DNA of 64,000 bases from Megasphaera vaginalis (ex Bordigoni et al. 2020). Lineage in GTDB: Bacteria; Bacillota; Negativicutes; Veillonellales; Megasphaeraceae. Positions 1 to 9,711 of this stretch are shown piece by piece (the stretch's first letter is position 1; every line of letters begins with the position of its first letter). The notes under the pieces are model-generated. The model did not search any database and was not told where the DNA came from. It worked only from the letters and a program-made list of their open reading frames with translations. The stretch is taken from assembly GCF_900240295.1 (NCBI RefSeq), contig NZ_OEQB01000003.1, forward strand, positions 124,001 to 188,000, given 5' to 3'. The position numbers were made by a program, and so were the translations under genes.

Positions 1-322
1 CTTTCTTAACAGCCTGTGCCAAGCAATAGCCTGTAGCCAACGTATCGGAACCGCCGACCTTTCTGTCTGTGAGGAGATAAGCATCGTCAGCACCCATTGC
101 CAAGCCTTCGCGCAATACTTCGACAGCCTGGGGTGGCCCCATCGAAAGCAATGTTACCGTTGCTCCCTGGTTATCCTTTAACTGCAGAGCTGCTTCCAGA
201 GCATTCTGGTCAAAGGGGTTGAAAATGTTAGGAACGCCGGCGCGAATGACCGTATGTTTTACGGGATCAATCTTTACTTCTGCCGTGTCCGGAACCTGTT
301 TGACACATACCAATATTTCCAT
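1..322 (-). CDS. etfB: Electron transfer flavoprotein beta subunit (3' end outside window)
   Basis: The 107 visible codons begin MEILVCVKQVPDTAEVKIDP, the typical EtfB N-terminus with its nucleotide-binding fold, followed by the conserved NIFNPFDQNALEAAL stretch. An AGGAGG lies 10 bases before the ATG at 320-322. EtfB pairs with EtfA to carry electrons from NADH to butyryl-CoA dehydrogenase, and in Megasphaera-type systems EtfAB is the bifurcating form. The gene follows bcd by 78 bases on the same strand, so one bcd-etfB(-etfA) transcript is likely. The C-terminal half is cut off by the window edge. Confidence 0.93.
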   Translation of the reverse strand, partial: MEILVCVKQVPDTAEVKIDPVKHTVIRAGVPNIFNPFDQNALEAALQLKDNQGATVTLLSMGPPQAVEVLREGLAMGADDAYLLTDRKVGGSDTLATGYCLAQAVKK

Positions 323-400
323 ATTACATTTGCCTCCTAAAAAATTTTTATTTTATTCAACAGGTCCGGTCATAAGGCCGGACCTGTATCCTAAACAATT

Positions 401-1540
401 TTACCGCAAGAGAGCGCCGGAAGTAACCATGCGCTGTACTTCGTTCGTTCCTTCATAAATCTGCGTGATCTTAGCATCGCGCATATGACGGGCAACAGGA
501 TATTCTTCACTGTAGCCATAGCCGCCGAAGATCTGAACGGCATCAACGGTAACTTCCATAGCAATGTCGGAAGCATACATTTTAGCCATAGCAGCATCAA
601 CGGAGAACGGTTTCCCTTCCTGTTTCTTCATAGCTGCTTTGTATACGAGAAGACGGGCTGCTTCAATTTTCGTTGCCATATCGGCAAGTTTGAAGGAAAT
701 AGCCTGGAATTTGCAAAGCGGTTTGCCGAACTGTACACGTTCTTTAGAATATTTGATTGCATCTTCCAACGCTGCTTCAGCAATACCGAGAGCCTGCGCA
801 GCAACGCCGATACGGCCGCCGTCCAAGGTCATCATGGCAATCTTAAAGCCTTTGCCTTCTTCGCCGAGAAGATTTTCAGCAGGAACTTTTACATCCTGGA
901 ACACCAGTTCCATCGTTTGAGAAGTATGGATACCGAGTTTGTCTTCCTTCTTGCCGAATGTGAAGCCTTCCATGCCTTTTTCCAGAATGAAAGCGCTGAT
1001 GCCTTTATTGCCCTGAGTCTTGTCCGTCATAGCGAATACGACATAAATATCAGCGGCGCCGCCGTTGGTGATGAAGATCTTGGAGCCGTTCAATACATAG
1101 TGGTCGCCTTCTTTAACGGCAACAGTCTGCTGTCCGGAAGCATCCGTGCCGGCATTGGGTTCCGTCAAGCCGAATGCGCCCAATTTCGTACCTTCGCAAA
1201 GAGGCGTCAAATATTTTTTCTTTTGTTCTTCATTACCGAACTGCCAAATCGGATTAGCACAGAGAGAAACGTCTGCAGACAGTGTAATCGAAACACCGGC
1301 ATCATATTTTGCCAATTCTTCAACCGTCATGATGTAGCTCAAAACGTCGGCTCCGGCGCCGCCGAATTCTTCGGGGAAATAAGTGCCAGCAAGGCCCATG
1401 CCCAGCATTTCTTCAATTAAAGCTTCGTCATATTCATGCTTGTGATCACGTTCCGTAACTGTCGGCAACAATTTCTTAACGCCAAAATCTTTCGCCAATT
1501 TGACAAACATTTCCTGATCTTCTGTGTAATTAAAATCCAT
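401..1540 (-). CDS. bcd: Butyryl-CoA (short-chain acyl-CoA) dehydrogenase
   Basis: A 379-residue, full-length acyl-CoA dehydrogenase. The FAD/substrate signature LTEPNAGTDASG lies near residue 125, GGYGYSEEYPVARHMRDA near 340, and the catalytic base is probably Glu363 in QIYEGTNEV. From memory the sequence is very close to the Megasphaera elsdenii enzyme. It reduces crotonyl-CoA to butyryl-CoA with electrons from EtfAB, the last reductive step of butyrate formation. AAGGAG precedes the ATG. A good promoter lies about 155 bases upstream, leaving a long 5' leader. Confidence 0.95.
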   Translation of the reverse strand: MDFNYTEDQEMFVKLAKDFGVKKLLPTVTERDHKHEYDEALIEEMLGMGLAGTYFPEEFGGAGADVLSYIMTVEELAKYDAGVSITLSADVSLCANPIWQFGNEEQKKKYLTPLCEGTKLGAFGLTEPNAGTDASGQQTVAVKEGDHYVLNGSKIFITNGGAADIYVVFAMTDKTQGNKGISAFILEKGMEGFTFGKKEDKLGIHTSQTMELVFQDVKVPAENLLGEEGKGFKIAMMTLDGGRIGVAAQALGIAEAALEDAIKYSKERVQFGKPLCKFQAISFKLADMATKIEAARLLVYKAAMKKQEGKPFSVDAAMAKMYASDIAMEVTVDAVQIFGGYGYSEEYPVARHMRDAKITQIYEGTNEVQRMVTSGALLR

Positions 1541-1694
1541 TCTCTTCCACTCTCCTTAAAATAATCATTAAAAATTTTAGTATGATATTACAGGCTTTAA
1601 ACTCCCTACAGAAATTTCTTCACAGGCCTGCAATCATAAGCATTAACCACCGGAACCCGATGCATCTACACCCTGCACCAGCTCTTCTTTGTAA

Positions 1695-1723
1695 ATTGTA
1701 CAACTTTTCACAATATAAATCAA
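1695..1723 (-). promoter_or_regulatory. Predicted sigma-A promoter of bcd-etfB
   Basis: On the minus strand, -35 TTGATT at 1718-1723 and -10 TACAAT at 1695-1700 are separated by 17 bases. Transcription would start near 1688, giving an untranslated leader of about 150 bases. Apart from this promoter and the palindrome further upstream, the AT-rich gap 1541-1972 shows no gene. Confidence 0.7.
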
Positions 1724-1794
1724 TACCCCAACGATAGCTTTAAGCACTGTAATTATTCTATTTAGTCATAGTTATGGCAGTATTTATACCTATC

Positions 1795-1806
1795 AAGACT
1801 AGTCTT
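1795..1806. promoter_or_regulatory. 12-bp perfect palindrome upstream of the bcd promoter
   Basis: AAGACTAGTCTT is its own reverse complement and lies about 70 bases upstream of the bcd -35 box in noncoding AT-rich DNA. It could be an operator or activator site, but no regulator is identified. Confidence 0.3.
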
Positions 1807-1972
1807 ATTTATAAATATAACGAAAAAACGATTTCTTTTCTCACATACGTTAAGAAATTATCCGTAAATATACGTTACTTTATGCCATTAATTCTTCATC
1901 AAAACATTCAGTTATATTAATTAATTTCCATTTCAAATAATTGTTCCGTTCGGACGACTGCTTCAACAAGTT

Positions 1973-2635
1973 CTATTTAGAACATAAATGAACAGACACC
2001 GAATTTTTTTGCATATCCTCCGTTATTTCCAGAAAATTTTTGATGATGTGGCCCGTAATGCCCCAAATAACATATTCATTATACTTACAGTAATAGACAT
2101 CATATGTTCTTCGGCGTTTCCACGAATTACGATCGCCTGCATAAGGAATATCAGCCGGAAAACCGGGTACGGGCCGTGTCGCCAATTCAATTTTGGCAGT
2201 TTCCATTCGTTCTTCACGAAACCAATTCAACGGAACTGTGAAGAGATGATCAATTTCAGCGCTTTTCTTAACTGTCGGCACTCGCTCTAAAAAGCCGAGA
2301 TGAGGCCAGATCGTAACTCCGACGGGAGACTCCAGATAGTCCAGAGGACCGAAATATGCGATTTCCTCTGCCGCCATTTCCAATTCTTCCCTGGTTTCGC
2401 GCAAAGCCGCCTCTTTTGACGACGAATCATCAGCTTCGATTACTCCACCGGGAAAACAGATATCGCCCGGTTGCCACTGCAGATCATAACTGCGCACCTC
2501 AAATAACAGAGACGGAACCCCTTTATCCATAACCAACGGGACCAGAACCGCACAGGCTCTGTTGTTCAGGCAAGGTGATTGGATGACGTCTCTGCTCGCC
2601 CATCTTTGACGTAAGACTTCAAGTTCTCTAATCAA
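1973..2635 (-). CDS. Nudix hydrolase, CoA-pyrophosphatase (NudL/YeaB) type
   Basis: The NuCoA-type motif RSYDLQWQPGDICFPGG is followed by a Nudix box ending LRETREELEM, in which the usual Gly near the end is Glu. The family cleaves CoA and its derivatives to phosphopantetheine and 3',5'-ADP. The start is uncertain: a GTG at 2651-2653 has no ribosome site, whereas TTG at 2633-2635 follows GGAGAGG by 5 bases, so TTG is preferred. The gene follows leuS by about 55 bases with a hairpin between them, so it is probably read through from leuS at a reduced level. Confidence 0.8.
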   Translation of the reverse strand: MIRELEVLRQRWASRDVIQSPCLNNRACAVLVPLVMDKGVPSLLFEVRSYDLQWQPGDICFPGGVIEADDSSSKEAALRETREELEMAAEEIAYFGPLDYLESPVGVTIWPHLGFLERVPTVKKSAEIDHLFTVPLNWFREERMETAKIELATRPVPGFPADIPYAGDRNSWKRRRTYDVYYCKYNEYVIWGITGHIIKNFLEITEDMQKNSVSVHLCSK

Positions 2636-2654
2636 GCTATCCTCTCCCGGCACG

Positions 2655-2683
2655 TTTTTAAAAGAAGGATGCCGGCGGCATCC
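2655..2683 (-). terminator. Hairpin between leuS and the Nudix gene
   Basis: GGATGCC and GGCATCC (2667-2673 and 2677-2683) form a 7-bp stem with a 3-base loop, followed on the minus strand by TTCTTTT. It begins six bases after the leuS stop and would partly terminate leuS transcripts. Confidence 0.5.
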
Positions 2684-2689
2684 CTCTTT

Positions 2690-5173
2690 TTATTTTATAA
2701 CGATATTAATGATTTTCTTGGGAACGACAATGAATTTCACTACGTTTTTATTGCCGATAAATTCCTGCACGCGCGGCATAGCCAATACCTTTTCCTTCAG
2801 TATGTCCGGACCGATATCCGGCGTTACCGTAATTCGTTCGCGGACTTTGCCGTTAATCTGGATCGGCAGTTCAATACTGTTGACGACCAAAGCCGCCTCA
2901 TCCACTTGCGGCCAGGTTTGCGCATGAATGCTTCCCGCCCCACCGATCAGGTGCCATAATTCTTCAGCGATATGCGGTGTAAACGGCGCCAGCAGCTTCA
3001 ACAAATTGGTGTTTACCTCTGCGGCTACATCGTGATGAATATCGGTATGTTCATTACTGTAGGCATACATGGCGTTAACCAACTCCATAATTGCACTGAC
3101 AGCCGTATTCAACGCATATGTACCGTTCTGCCCCTGTACATCGGCACTCACCTTGGCAATAGATGCATGCTCTTTCAAGCGTAACTCCCGCTCCGCTTCC
3201 GTATAATCCCGCCGGCCCACATCGCCGCTCTTTGCCAAGGCGGCAAACTGATGCGCAATGCGCCAAACGCGATTCAGAAAACGATAAGAACCTTCAACGC
3301 CCTGATCGGACCATTCCAGATCACGTTCCGGAGGGGCCGCAAAAAGGATGAAAAGACGCGCCGTATCAGCGCCGTATTTTTCCAGTATCTCTTCCGGAGA
3401 AACGACGTTCCCCTTCGATTTGGACATCTTGCTGCCGTCTTTCAGCACCATGCCCTGCGTCAGCAATCGCTCAAAAGGTTCAACAGCTTCTGCAAACCCT
3501 TCATCATGAAATACCTTCATCAAAAAGCGGGAATACAGCAAATGCAGAATCGCATGCTCAATACCGCCGATATATTGATCGACATTCATCCAATGATTGG
3601 CTTTCTGCGGATCCCAGGGCTTCGCTGTATTGCGTGCATCGGTGTAACGAAGATAATACCATGACGAACAGACGAACGTATCCATCGTATCCGTTTCGCG
3701 AACAGCGGGACCGCCACATTTCGGACAAGTGCAATGGATGAACTTTTCGCTCGTTGCCAATGGAGAAACGGCACCTGCCGTAAACTGGACGTCTTCCGGA
3801 AGTTCTACGGGAAGCTGTTCTTCCGGCACCAACTGTTCACCGCACTTTTCACAATAAATGACGGGAATGGGAGCACCCCAATATCGCTGACGGGAGATAA
3901 GCCAATCCCGTAAACGGAAATTAACGGTCCCTTTGCCGCAGTGATGTTCTTCCAGCCATTTTGTAATGGCCTTCTGCCCTTCTTCGATCGTCAGGCCGTT
4001 AAATTCTCCCGAATTCATCAATACGCCTTCGCCGGTAAATGCCGTGTCGCCGTTACCGCTGAAATCGTAGTTACCTTCAGGATCGTCGATGACATAATGA
4101 ATAGGAATGCCATATTTTTTGCAGAACTCGTAATCGCGCTGATCATGACCGGCAACGCCCATGACGGCGCCAGTACCGTAATCAGCCAAAACGTAATTGG
4201 CAATCCAGATCGGCACCTGTTCGTTATTCAGCGGGTTAACGGCGTAAGCACCGGTAAACATGCCGACTTTTTCCGCTTCATTAGACGTCCGTTCCAGATC
4301 GCTCTGATTTTTCATCTGCCCAATAAATGTTCGCAACGCCTGTTCATTGGGCTTGCCTTTGATCAACCGTTCGACAAAGGGATGCTCCGGAGCCAAAACG
4401 ACGAAAGTCGAACCGAAAACCGTGTCGATACGGGTCGAAAACATTTCCACCTTTTCCCCGATTTCCGGGATATCAAAGAAAAAATTAGCGCCTTCGCTGC
4501 GGCCGATCCAGTTACGCTGCATGACCTTGACGCGGTCGGGCCAACCTTCCAACAAGTTCAAGTCGGCCAAAAGGCGATCGGCATAATCCGTAATTTTAAA
4601 GAACCATTGTTTCAGATCTTTTTTAACGACATCGTGATCACAACGCCAGCATTTCCCGTCGATAACCTGTTCGTTGGCCAATACCGTGTTGCATGACTCG
4701 CACCAGTTTACTTTCGCTTCCTTGCGGTAAGCCAATCCTTTTTTATAAAGAAGTTCAAAAATCCACTGTGTCCATTTATAGTACTCTTTATGGCATGTCG
4801 CCACTTCACGCTCCCAGTCATACGAAAGGCCGAGCGCCTTCTGCTGCCGTTCCATATTCGCAATATTGCTGTAGGTCCATTCTTTAGGCGGAATATTCCG
4901 TTTAATAGCCGCATTTTCCGCCGGCATACCGAAGGCATCAAATCCCATGGGATGAAGGACATTAAATCCGTTCATACGACGATAACGGGCAATGACATCA
5001 CCGATCGTATAGTTGCGCACATGACCCATATGAAGATTTCCGGAGGGATAAGGAAACATTTCCAATACATAGTACGGCGGTTTGCCGTTGTCGTCAGGAC
5101 AGCAGTCACTATGATTTTCCTGCCATATTTTCTGCCATTTCGTTTCTATTTCCTGGGGAATGTACTTTTCCAT
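2690..5173 (-). CDS. leuS: Leucyl-tRNA synthetase
   Basis: This 827-residue class I synthetase has HMGH at residues 48-51 (within [15 protein letters not shown]), a CP1 editing domain with the [14 protein letters not shown] stretch, and KMSKSKGN near residue 590. It charges tRNA-Leu in the cytoplasm and clears mischarged products in the editing site. AGGAGG lies 11 bases before the ATG. Its own strong promoter sits directly upstream. There is no room for a T-box leader, so regulation by uncharged tRNA-Leu through a T-box is unlikely here. Confidence 0.97.
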   Translation of the reverse strand: MEKYIPQEIETKWQKIWQENHSDCCPDDNGKPPYYVLEMFPYPSGNLHMGHVRNYTIGDVIARYRRMNGFNVLHPMGFDAFGMPAENAAIKRNIPPKEWTYSNIANMERQQKALGLSYDWEREVATCHKEYYKWTQWIFELLYKKGLAYRKEAKVNWCESCNTVLANEQVIDGKCWRCDHDVVKKDLKQWFFKITDYADRLLADLNLLEGWPDRVKVMQRNWIGRSEGANFFFDIPEIGEKVEMFSTRIDTVFGSTFVVLAPEHPFVERLIKGKPNEQALRTFIGQMKNQSDLERTSNEAEKVGMFTGAYAVNPLNNEQVPIWIANYVLADYGTGAVMGVAGHDQRDYEFCKKYGIPIHYVIDDPEGNYDFSGNGDTAFTGEGVLMNSGEFNGLTIEEGQKAITKWLEEHHCGKGTVNFRLRDWLISRQRYWGAPIPVIYCEKCGEQLVPEEQLPVELPEDVQFTAGAVSPLATSEKFIHCTCPKCGGPAVRETDTMDTFVCSSWYYLRYTDARNTAKPWDPQKANHWMNVDQYIGGIEHAILHLLYSRFLMKVFHDEGFAEAVEPFERLLTQGMVLKDGSKMSKSKGNVVSPEEILEKYGADTARLFILFAAPPERDLEWSDQGVEGSYRFLNRVWRIAHQFAALAKSGDVGRRDYTEAERELRLKEHASIAKVSADVQGQNGTYALNTAVSAIMELVNAMYAYSNEHTDIHHDVAAEVNTNLLKLLAPFTPHIAEELWHLIGGAGSIHAQTWPQVDEAALVVNSIELPIQINGKVRERITVTPDIGPDILKEKVLAMPRVQEFIGNKNVVKFIVVPKKIINIVIK

Positions 5174-5234
5174 TTATCTTTTTGCCTCCTATTGTACTGC
5201 CGCTTTATGCCGTAAATGCAACGTTATTGGTACT

Positions 5235-5263
5235 ATTATAGTGTTCCCGCTGTCTCAAGTCAA
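5235..5263 (-). promoter_or_regulatory. Strong sigma-A promoter of leuS
   Basis: -35 TTGACT (5258-5263), 17-base spacer and -10 TATAAT (5235-5240) on the minus strand. The -35 box overlaps the last codons of the upstream GH18 gene. Confidence 0.85.
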
Positions 5264-6871
5264 TTCATGTTTTGCAAATCCTTGCCAAAAGCCGTTATCT
5301 TCAAATCCCTTGCGCCAAAAGGCGACACCGCCGAGACCTTCGCGAACTGCCAAGTTCCGTTTCGCCGCCAGCGTCTTGTCATCTTCGAACCAGATTTTTA
5401 CGGTTCCCGTAACCAGTGGCAATTCCAAGTAATTGAGCTGCAGTCTTTCATCCCAAGTGAGGTAAGCGGCATATTTTTCCGCGAGTTTTTTGCTGTCCGC
5501 CAAGGTCAAGGTCCGAACAAACAGTTTCCGTTCCTTTCTTGTACCGACGTTAGGAGCAATCATCGCATTTCCGGGGCGATCGCGTTTTGCTTCAGCCACT
5601 GTTTTCGGCCATTTGTCTAAAGCGTCGGGCAAATTTTCATTTGCATCCGTTTCATACCAAATCCTCATGTAGAGCGGAATACCGAGGATAATTTTTTCCG
5701 CCGGCACCAATGCTTTCAACGTTTCCACGCTGTGAACGACCCACGGATACGATGCAACGGGACCGGCCGTCGAACTGGTCCTGCCGACCTGATCGTAGGC
5801 CATGAGAACGACATAGTCCAGATACGGCGCCAACGCCTGTCGGTCATAAACGAGCGACCATTCTTTGCTGTCCGACAGCGGGGTTATATCCATGGAAACG
5901 TTCAGTCCCCAACCATGACAGGCGGCGGCGAGCTTCGCTACAAACGCGGTCAGCCGATCACGGTCTTCATACCGGATATTTTCAAAATCCAGATTGTAGC
6001 CGTGAAACCCGTACAGCACCGCATAGCCGACCAATTCTTTAATCACTTTCTCCTGCAAGCGCGGATCAGCAAGAATGTTATGCGTCACATCCGGATCAAA
6101 CCCGTTGTCGACAAGCGGCCACAACGCATACCCCTTCTCGCTGTATTTCCCGTCCACCCGATCCATCTCGTTGCTTCTCAACGAGATGCCGGCCGCAGTC
6201 ATGCGAAATGCGCACGGCGAAATAACCGGCTGCGTCACATCCAGGCGCTGCACCGTATCGTTCTCCGCCATCGCCGGGTCCCAGAAAAGCACCGTGTGCA
6301 ACACACTCTGTCCCGCTTTGCCGAAAGCAGGCGGCTGTTGCCGTTTCAAAACCGGTGCAACGCGCCCCCGCTCGGGAAAAGCCAATAGGCGTTTTTCATT
6401 CCCTTCCAACGCGTAACTGATCCCAAGAGGGCCGAGCAAATGACGAATATCCACGGCATACCCGTTCCGAATCTCTTTGCCCGGCAGCATCAAATCCACA
6501 TTGCGATCGCTTTCCGTCATGTCTGTCGGCGCCGTCTCTGCCGGTAAAATCATCCGATACACACCTTGTTTATCCGTTGTCTGGTACAACCCGTATTGTT
6601 CCAGCGCGCGACCGGAAACAAGCCAGCGCCCGTCATCTTCGGTGATCTTCAACTCGTTGGCAAGGGCGTCGGAAGGCGGCGCCTCGAGGACGGGTACGGC
6701 AAAAGCGGCAGCCTCTTTTATCGTCCCTTCCCGTTGCGCCGAAAGCACCGTTTTTTTTGCCGCCGTCGAAGAAAGAACCGGTTCATTCCCTGCCGCTGCA
6801 ACGTAAGAAAAGGCAGACAAACTGATCAGCAACAATGCCGCAACCCGCTGTATATGTATCATATTTACCAT
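5255..6871 (-). CDS. Secreted glycoside hydrolase family 18 protein
   Basis: 538 residues. Residues 1-27 form a signal peptide (basic start, hydrophobic core, AAAGN at the cleavage region). The middle (about 70-165) resembles a beta-rich stalk or copper-amine-oxidase-like N-domain. The C-terminal half is a GH18 barrel with GYNLDFENI at 291-299, where Glu297 is the predicted acid, and a late GGVAFWRKGFED strand. YaaH/SleL-type relatives act on peptidoglycan or other N-acetylglucosamine polymers. The protein should be periplasmic or surface exposed. GGAGAG lies 6 bases before the ATG. The natural substrate is not evident. Confidence 0.82.
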   Translation of the reverse strand: MVNMIHIQRVAALLLISLSAFSYVAAAGNEPVLSSTAAKKTVLSAQREGTIKEAAAFAVPVLEAPPSDALANELKITEDDGRWLVSGRALEQYGLYQTTDKQGVYRMILPAETAPTDMTESDRNVDLMLPGKEIRNGYAVDIRHLLGPLGISYALEGNEKRLLAFPERGRVAPVLKRQQPPAFGKAGQSVLHTVLFWDPAMAENDTVQRLDVTQPVISPCAFRMTAAGISLRSNEMDRVDGKYSEKGYALWPLVDNGFDPDVTHNILADPRLQEKVIKELVGYAVLYGFHGYNLDFENIRYEDRDRLTAFVAKLAAACHGWGLNVSMDITPLSDSKEWSLVYDRQALAPYLDYVVLMAYDQVGRTSSTAGPVASYPWVVHSVETLKALVPAEKIILGIPLYMRIWYETDANENLPDALDKWPKTVAEAKRDRPGNAMIAPNVGTRKERKLFVRTLTLADSKKLAEKYAAYLTWDERLQLNYLELPLVTGTVKIWFEDDKTLAAKRNLAVREGLGGVAFWRKGFEDNGFWQGFAKHELT

Positions 6872-6911
6872 TATTTACTCTCCGTTCCGCACAAAATTAC
6901 TGAAAAATCCG

Positions 6912-6940
6912 AATATACATAGTATAATGACTACTGTAAA
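6912..6940 (-). promoter_or_regulatory. Predicted promoter of the GH18 gene
   Basis: -35 TTTACA (6935-6940), 17-base spacer and -10 TATATT (6912-6917) on the minus strand, in the divergent gap shared with lgt. Confidence 0.6.
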
Positions 6941-6991
6941 CGATACACAGTAAACCTGTTCACCATTATATCACAGTAAGGAGTCTGTTCC

Positions 6992-7801
6992 ATGCATCAA
7001 TACTTATTTTTTATCGGTTCCTTTCCGATCCGTGCCTACGGCCTGCTTTTTCTGTCCGGTATCGTCGCAGCCGGCATGACGGCGTATTATATCATGAAAC
7101 GGGACGGCCGCGGCTGGCATGTCCATATCTTTGATTTCACCATGTACTGCGGTCTGTCCGGCATCGTCGGCGGCCGTTTGTGGGATGTATTTTTCTTCGA
7201 CTGGCCTTACTATCATAACCATTTAAGTGAAATTCCTTTCGTCTGGCAAGGCGGCATGGCCATCCAAGGGGGGCTGATCTTCGGTGCCGTTGCCGGCATA
7301 CTCTACACGCGCTTCCATCAAATCGACACCTGGGCTTTCGGCGACCTGTTGGCACCGGCCATCATCCTCGGGCAGTCAATCGGGCGCATGGCCAATCTGA
7401 TGAACGGTGACGCCTTCGGTCATCCCACGGGCAGCGGCTTCGGCATCATCTATCCCGATACGACATTGGCCTATCGCACCTATGGAAATCAACCGCTGTG
7501 GCCTGCTGAAGTATGGGAAGGGCAAATTGATATTCTGATTTTTGTCATCCTTCTTTTTTTCAGTTCCTTCCGCCATAAAAAAGGACAGGTCTTTAGTCTC
7601 TATGTCATGCTTTATGCCGTCGAACGATTCTTTCTGGAGTACTTGCGCGGCGACTACAACGCACTCCTCTGGGGCTTTAAATCGGCGCAATGGACCAGCA
7701 TCGTCGCCTTCGCCGCGGCAGCCGCCGTTTTTACGGCTCTCCAGTTTTTCGGAACCTATGACACGAACGATCTCGTCAACAACGACAAACACTGCAAATA
7801 A
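6992..7801 (+). CDS. lgt: Prolipoprotein diacylglyceryl transferase
   Basis: A 269-residue polytopic membrane protein. GRMANLMNGDAFG at 131-143 corresponds to the Lgt signature, and YFxxE-like elements and the C-terminal EYLRGDYN stretch are also present. It transfers diacylglycerol from phosphatidylglycerol to the lipobox cysteine of prelipoproteins. TAAGGAG lies 10 bases upstream of the ATG. The gene stands alone, divergent from the GH18 gene, and ends in a hairpin terminator. Confidence 0.95.
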   Translation: MHQYLFFIGSFPIRAYGLLFLSGIVAAGMTAYYIMKRDGRGWHVHIFDFTMYCGLSGIVGGRLWDVFFFDWPYYHNHLSEIPFVWQGGMAIQGGLIFGAVAGILYTRFHQIDTWAFGDLLAPAIILGQSIGRMANLMNGDAFGHPTGSGFGIIYPDTTLAYRTYGNQPLWPAEVWEGQIDILIFVILLFFSSFRHKKGQVFSLYVMLYAVERFFLEYLRGDYNALLWGFKSAQWTSIVAFAAAAAVFTALQFFGTYDTNDLVNNDKHCK

Positions 7802-7811
7802 ACAGCAACAG

Positions 7812-7849
7812 CGACGGCCTCGCGCGATGTGAGGCCGTCGTTGTTATTT
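7812..7849 (+). terminator. Terminator of lgt
   Basis: A 10-bp stem (7812-7821 with 7831-7840) and 9-base loop are followed by TTGTTATTT on the plus strand. Confidence 0.7.
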
Positions 7850-7871
7850 GACCGTGCCGGCTGCAACGGCA

Positions 7872-8903
7872 TCAATCCTTGCGTATAAGAAGAGCAATAC
7901 CTTCTTCTTTATACTTTTTATATATCCGCTTGATGAATTGATGCCGCAAGGTAGCTTCGTCAACGATATTGCGTATCCGCAAAACGACAAGAAAGGAAAT
8001 ACCGTATTCCCCTAAATCGGTAAACCGTATTTTCGGCTGGAATCCGGTCACGCCGTATTCACTGTGATGCAAAACATCTTGCGCCACCTCTAGCGTCACC
8101 TGTTCCACGTGTTGCAGATCACTGCCGTATACGATTTTCAAAGGAATCGTAATCGTACATTCTGCCAACGGCTGTTCATAGTTTATCAAGGCTGAAGCGG
8201 CAATCGTTTTATTCGGTACAATGACCATATTGCCAGTCGGCGTTCGTATCGTCGTATTGCGCCAGTTCAAATCGACAACGCGTCCTTCTTCATGGGTTGC
8301 CAACCGAATGTAATCGCCAATACGGATCTGCTTTGACATCAACATCGTAATACCAGAAAATAAATTTGACAAGGTATCCTGCAACGCCAGTGCCGACGCC
8401 AGACCGCCGACGCCGAAAGCCGTCAGCAGTGGCGAAATAGAGATGTCATACGAATCGAGAACTATCAACGCACCTATGCTGTACACGACACAATTGATGG
8501 CAGTCGTCAAAATGGACGTCGCCGCATACTGTTTGGAACTGCGATCCAGTTTGTAATTAAGGTATGCAGAAATAACATGTGCAATCAGGATAGTTACGGT
8601 AACGGTCAACACCGTATGAAACAATCCATCCAGAAAAGCCTGCACAAAATCGGGAACGGTTAAACTCCATTTGGCAATTTTAATACCGATAAGTATGCCA
8701 ACACAGGTAGGAATGGCACGAAATATTTGTCGCAGGCAATCTTCCGAAATATGCCGGCTCTTACTCAGAAAAACGATCAAAATACGAAAAACATATTGCA
8801 ATACCACAATACCTACAGACAGGCAAATAAGAAATGCTAATAAATGTATATGCGGTCCTCCATGGAGGATCTCTTGTTCAAGAGAATCAAAAAAAGCTGG
8901 CAT
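7872..8903 (-). CDS. MscS-family mechanosensitive channel
   Basis: The protein has several N-terminal membrane spans, then the MscS core with the glycine/alanine-rich pore helix GVGGLASALALQDTLSNLFSG and a cytoplasmic beta domain (IGDYIRL, NWRNTTIRTPTGN). It should open under membrane tension to release osmolytes. The frame extends to a TTG at 8939, but ATG at 8901-8903 (MPAFFDSL) has GGAAGGA upstream and is preferred, giving 343 residues. The 8904-9197 gap upstream shows no convincing gene. Confidence 0.88.
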   Translation of the reverse strand: MPAFFDSLEQEILHGGPHIHLLAFLICLSVGIVVLQYVFRILIVFLSKSRHISEDCLRQIFRAIPTCVGILIGIKIAKWSLTVPDFVQAFLDGLFHTVLTVTVTILIAHVISAYLNYKLDRSSKQYAATSILTTAINCVVYSIGALIVLDSYDISISPLLTAFGVGGLASALALQDTLSNLFSGITMLMSKQIRIGDYIRLATHEEGRVVDLNWRNTTIRTPTGNMVIVPNKTIAASALINYEQPLAECTITIPLKIVYGSDLQHVEQVTLEVAQDVLHHSEYGVTGFQPKIRFTDLGEYGISFLVVLRIRNIVDEATLRHQFIKRIYKKYKEEGIALLIRKD

Positions 8904-9197
8904 ATGCCGTTCAGTCCTTCCGCAAACTATAGTCCACAACGATCCAAAATAAACAGCAACATACGTACGCAGTCCCCATCACAGCAATGTGAAATAAAAA
9001 AGATCATCAATACATCTTCAAACCCAGGACGGAACCAGTCGATTCCCCCATAGACGCAACGACGGATACCCACGACGGCGATATTGTGCTGAATACTCCT
9101 TATCATAGCACAAATCTCTGTATATACAAGAATCTTCTCCAATAGCCGCAAAAACCCGCTTCGACAATATCATCCGGAGACGTGCGGAACTGTTTAC

Positions 9198-9247
9198 AAA
9201 AAAATAAAAGCACAGGAAAGAAACAACGCCTCTTTCCTGTGCTTTTA
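9198..9247 (-). terminator. Terminator of the suf operon
   Basis: A 17-bp perfect stem (9205-9221 with 9231-9247) with a 9-base loop is followed on the minus strand by TTTTTTT. It lies 15 bases after the sufU stop. Confidence 0.9.
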
Positions 9248-9262
9248 TGCTATCTGGCCGGC

Positions 9263-9700
9263 TTATTGACGGTCCCGTTCAATGGCTTCCTTTAACGTAT
9301 GCCAAGCCAAAACGGCACACTTCACACGAGCCGGCATATTGGAAATATTTTTTAACGCAATGGCATCTTCCAGATCTTCCAATTCATCATCATCCGTAAC
9401 TTCCCGTTTGATCATGTCAAGGAACAAATTGGTCAACCGCAGCGCTTCTTCCACCGTTTTCCCCTTAATAACATCGATCATCATATCTGCCGAAGCCTGG
9501 CTGATGGCACAGCCGTGACCGGTATAAGCCGCATCTTTCACAATGCCGTCTTGAATATCGGCGCGCAGCGTAATATCATCGCCGCAACTGGGATTATGAC
9601 CGTGTTCCTGTAAGGTGAATTTTTCCAGTTCTCTCTTATTTTCCTGACTTTGGTTATGCTCCAAAATAATATCAGAATATAACTGATCCATTTCCATCAC
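9263..9700 (-). CDS. sufU: SufU zinc-dependent sulfurtransferase
   Basis: 145 residues with the three SufU zinc cysteines: Cys39 (NPSCGDD), Cys64 (GHGCAISQAS) and Cys128 (VKCAVLAW). SufU accepts persulfide sulfur from SufS and feeds the SufBCD scaffold. It starts 11 bases after the sufS stop. AAGGGG lies upstream of two candidate starts, GTG at 9698-9700 and ATG at 9695-9697. It is the last gene of sufCBDSU, the Firmicute order. Confidence 0.93.
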   Translation of the reverse strand: MMEMDQLYSDIILEHNQSQENKRELEKFTLQEHGHNPSCGDDITLRADIQDGIVKDAAYTGHGCAISQASADMMIDVIKGKTVEEALRLTNLFLDMIKREVTDDDELEDLEDAIALKNISNMPARVKCAVLAWHTLKEAIERDRQ

Positions 9701-9711
9701 ATTGCCACCCC

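Noticed and set aside
485-1420. A 311-codon open frame antisense to bcd
   Set aside because: Fully inside bcd on the other strand, no ribosome site, no recognisable product.
5174-5254. T-box leader for leuS
   Set aside because: Only about 80 bases separate leuS from the upstream gene and a consensus promoter fills that gap. No T-box sequence is present.
8927-9151. 74-codon minus frame upstream of the mechanosensitive channel
   Set aside because: No ribosome site and no protein-like pattern; the region is probably the channel gene's leader.
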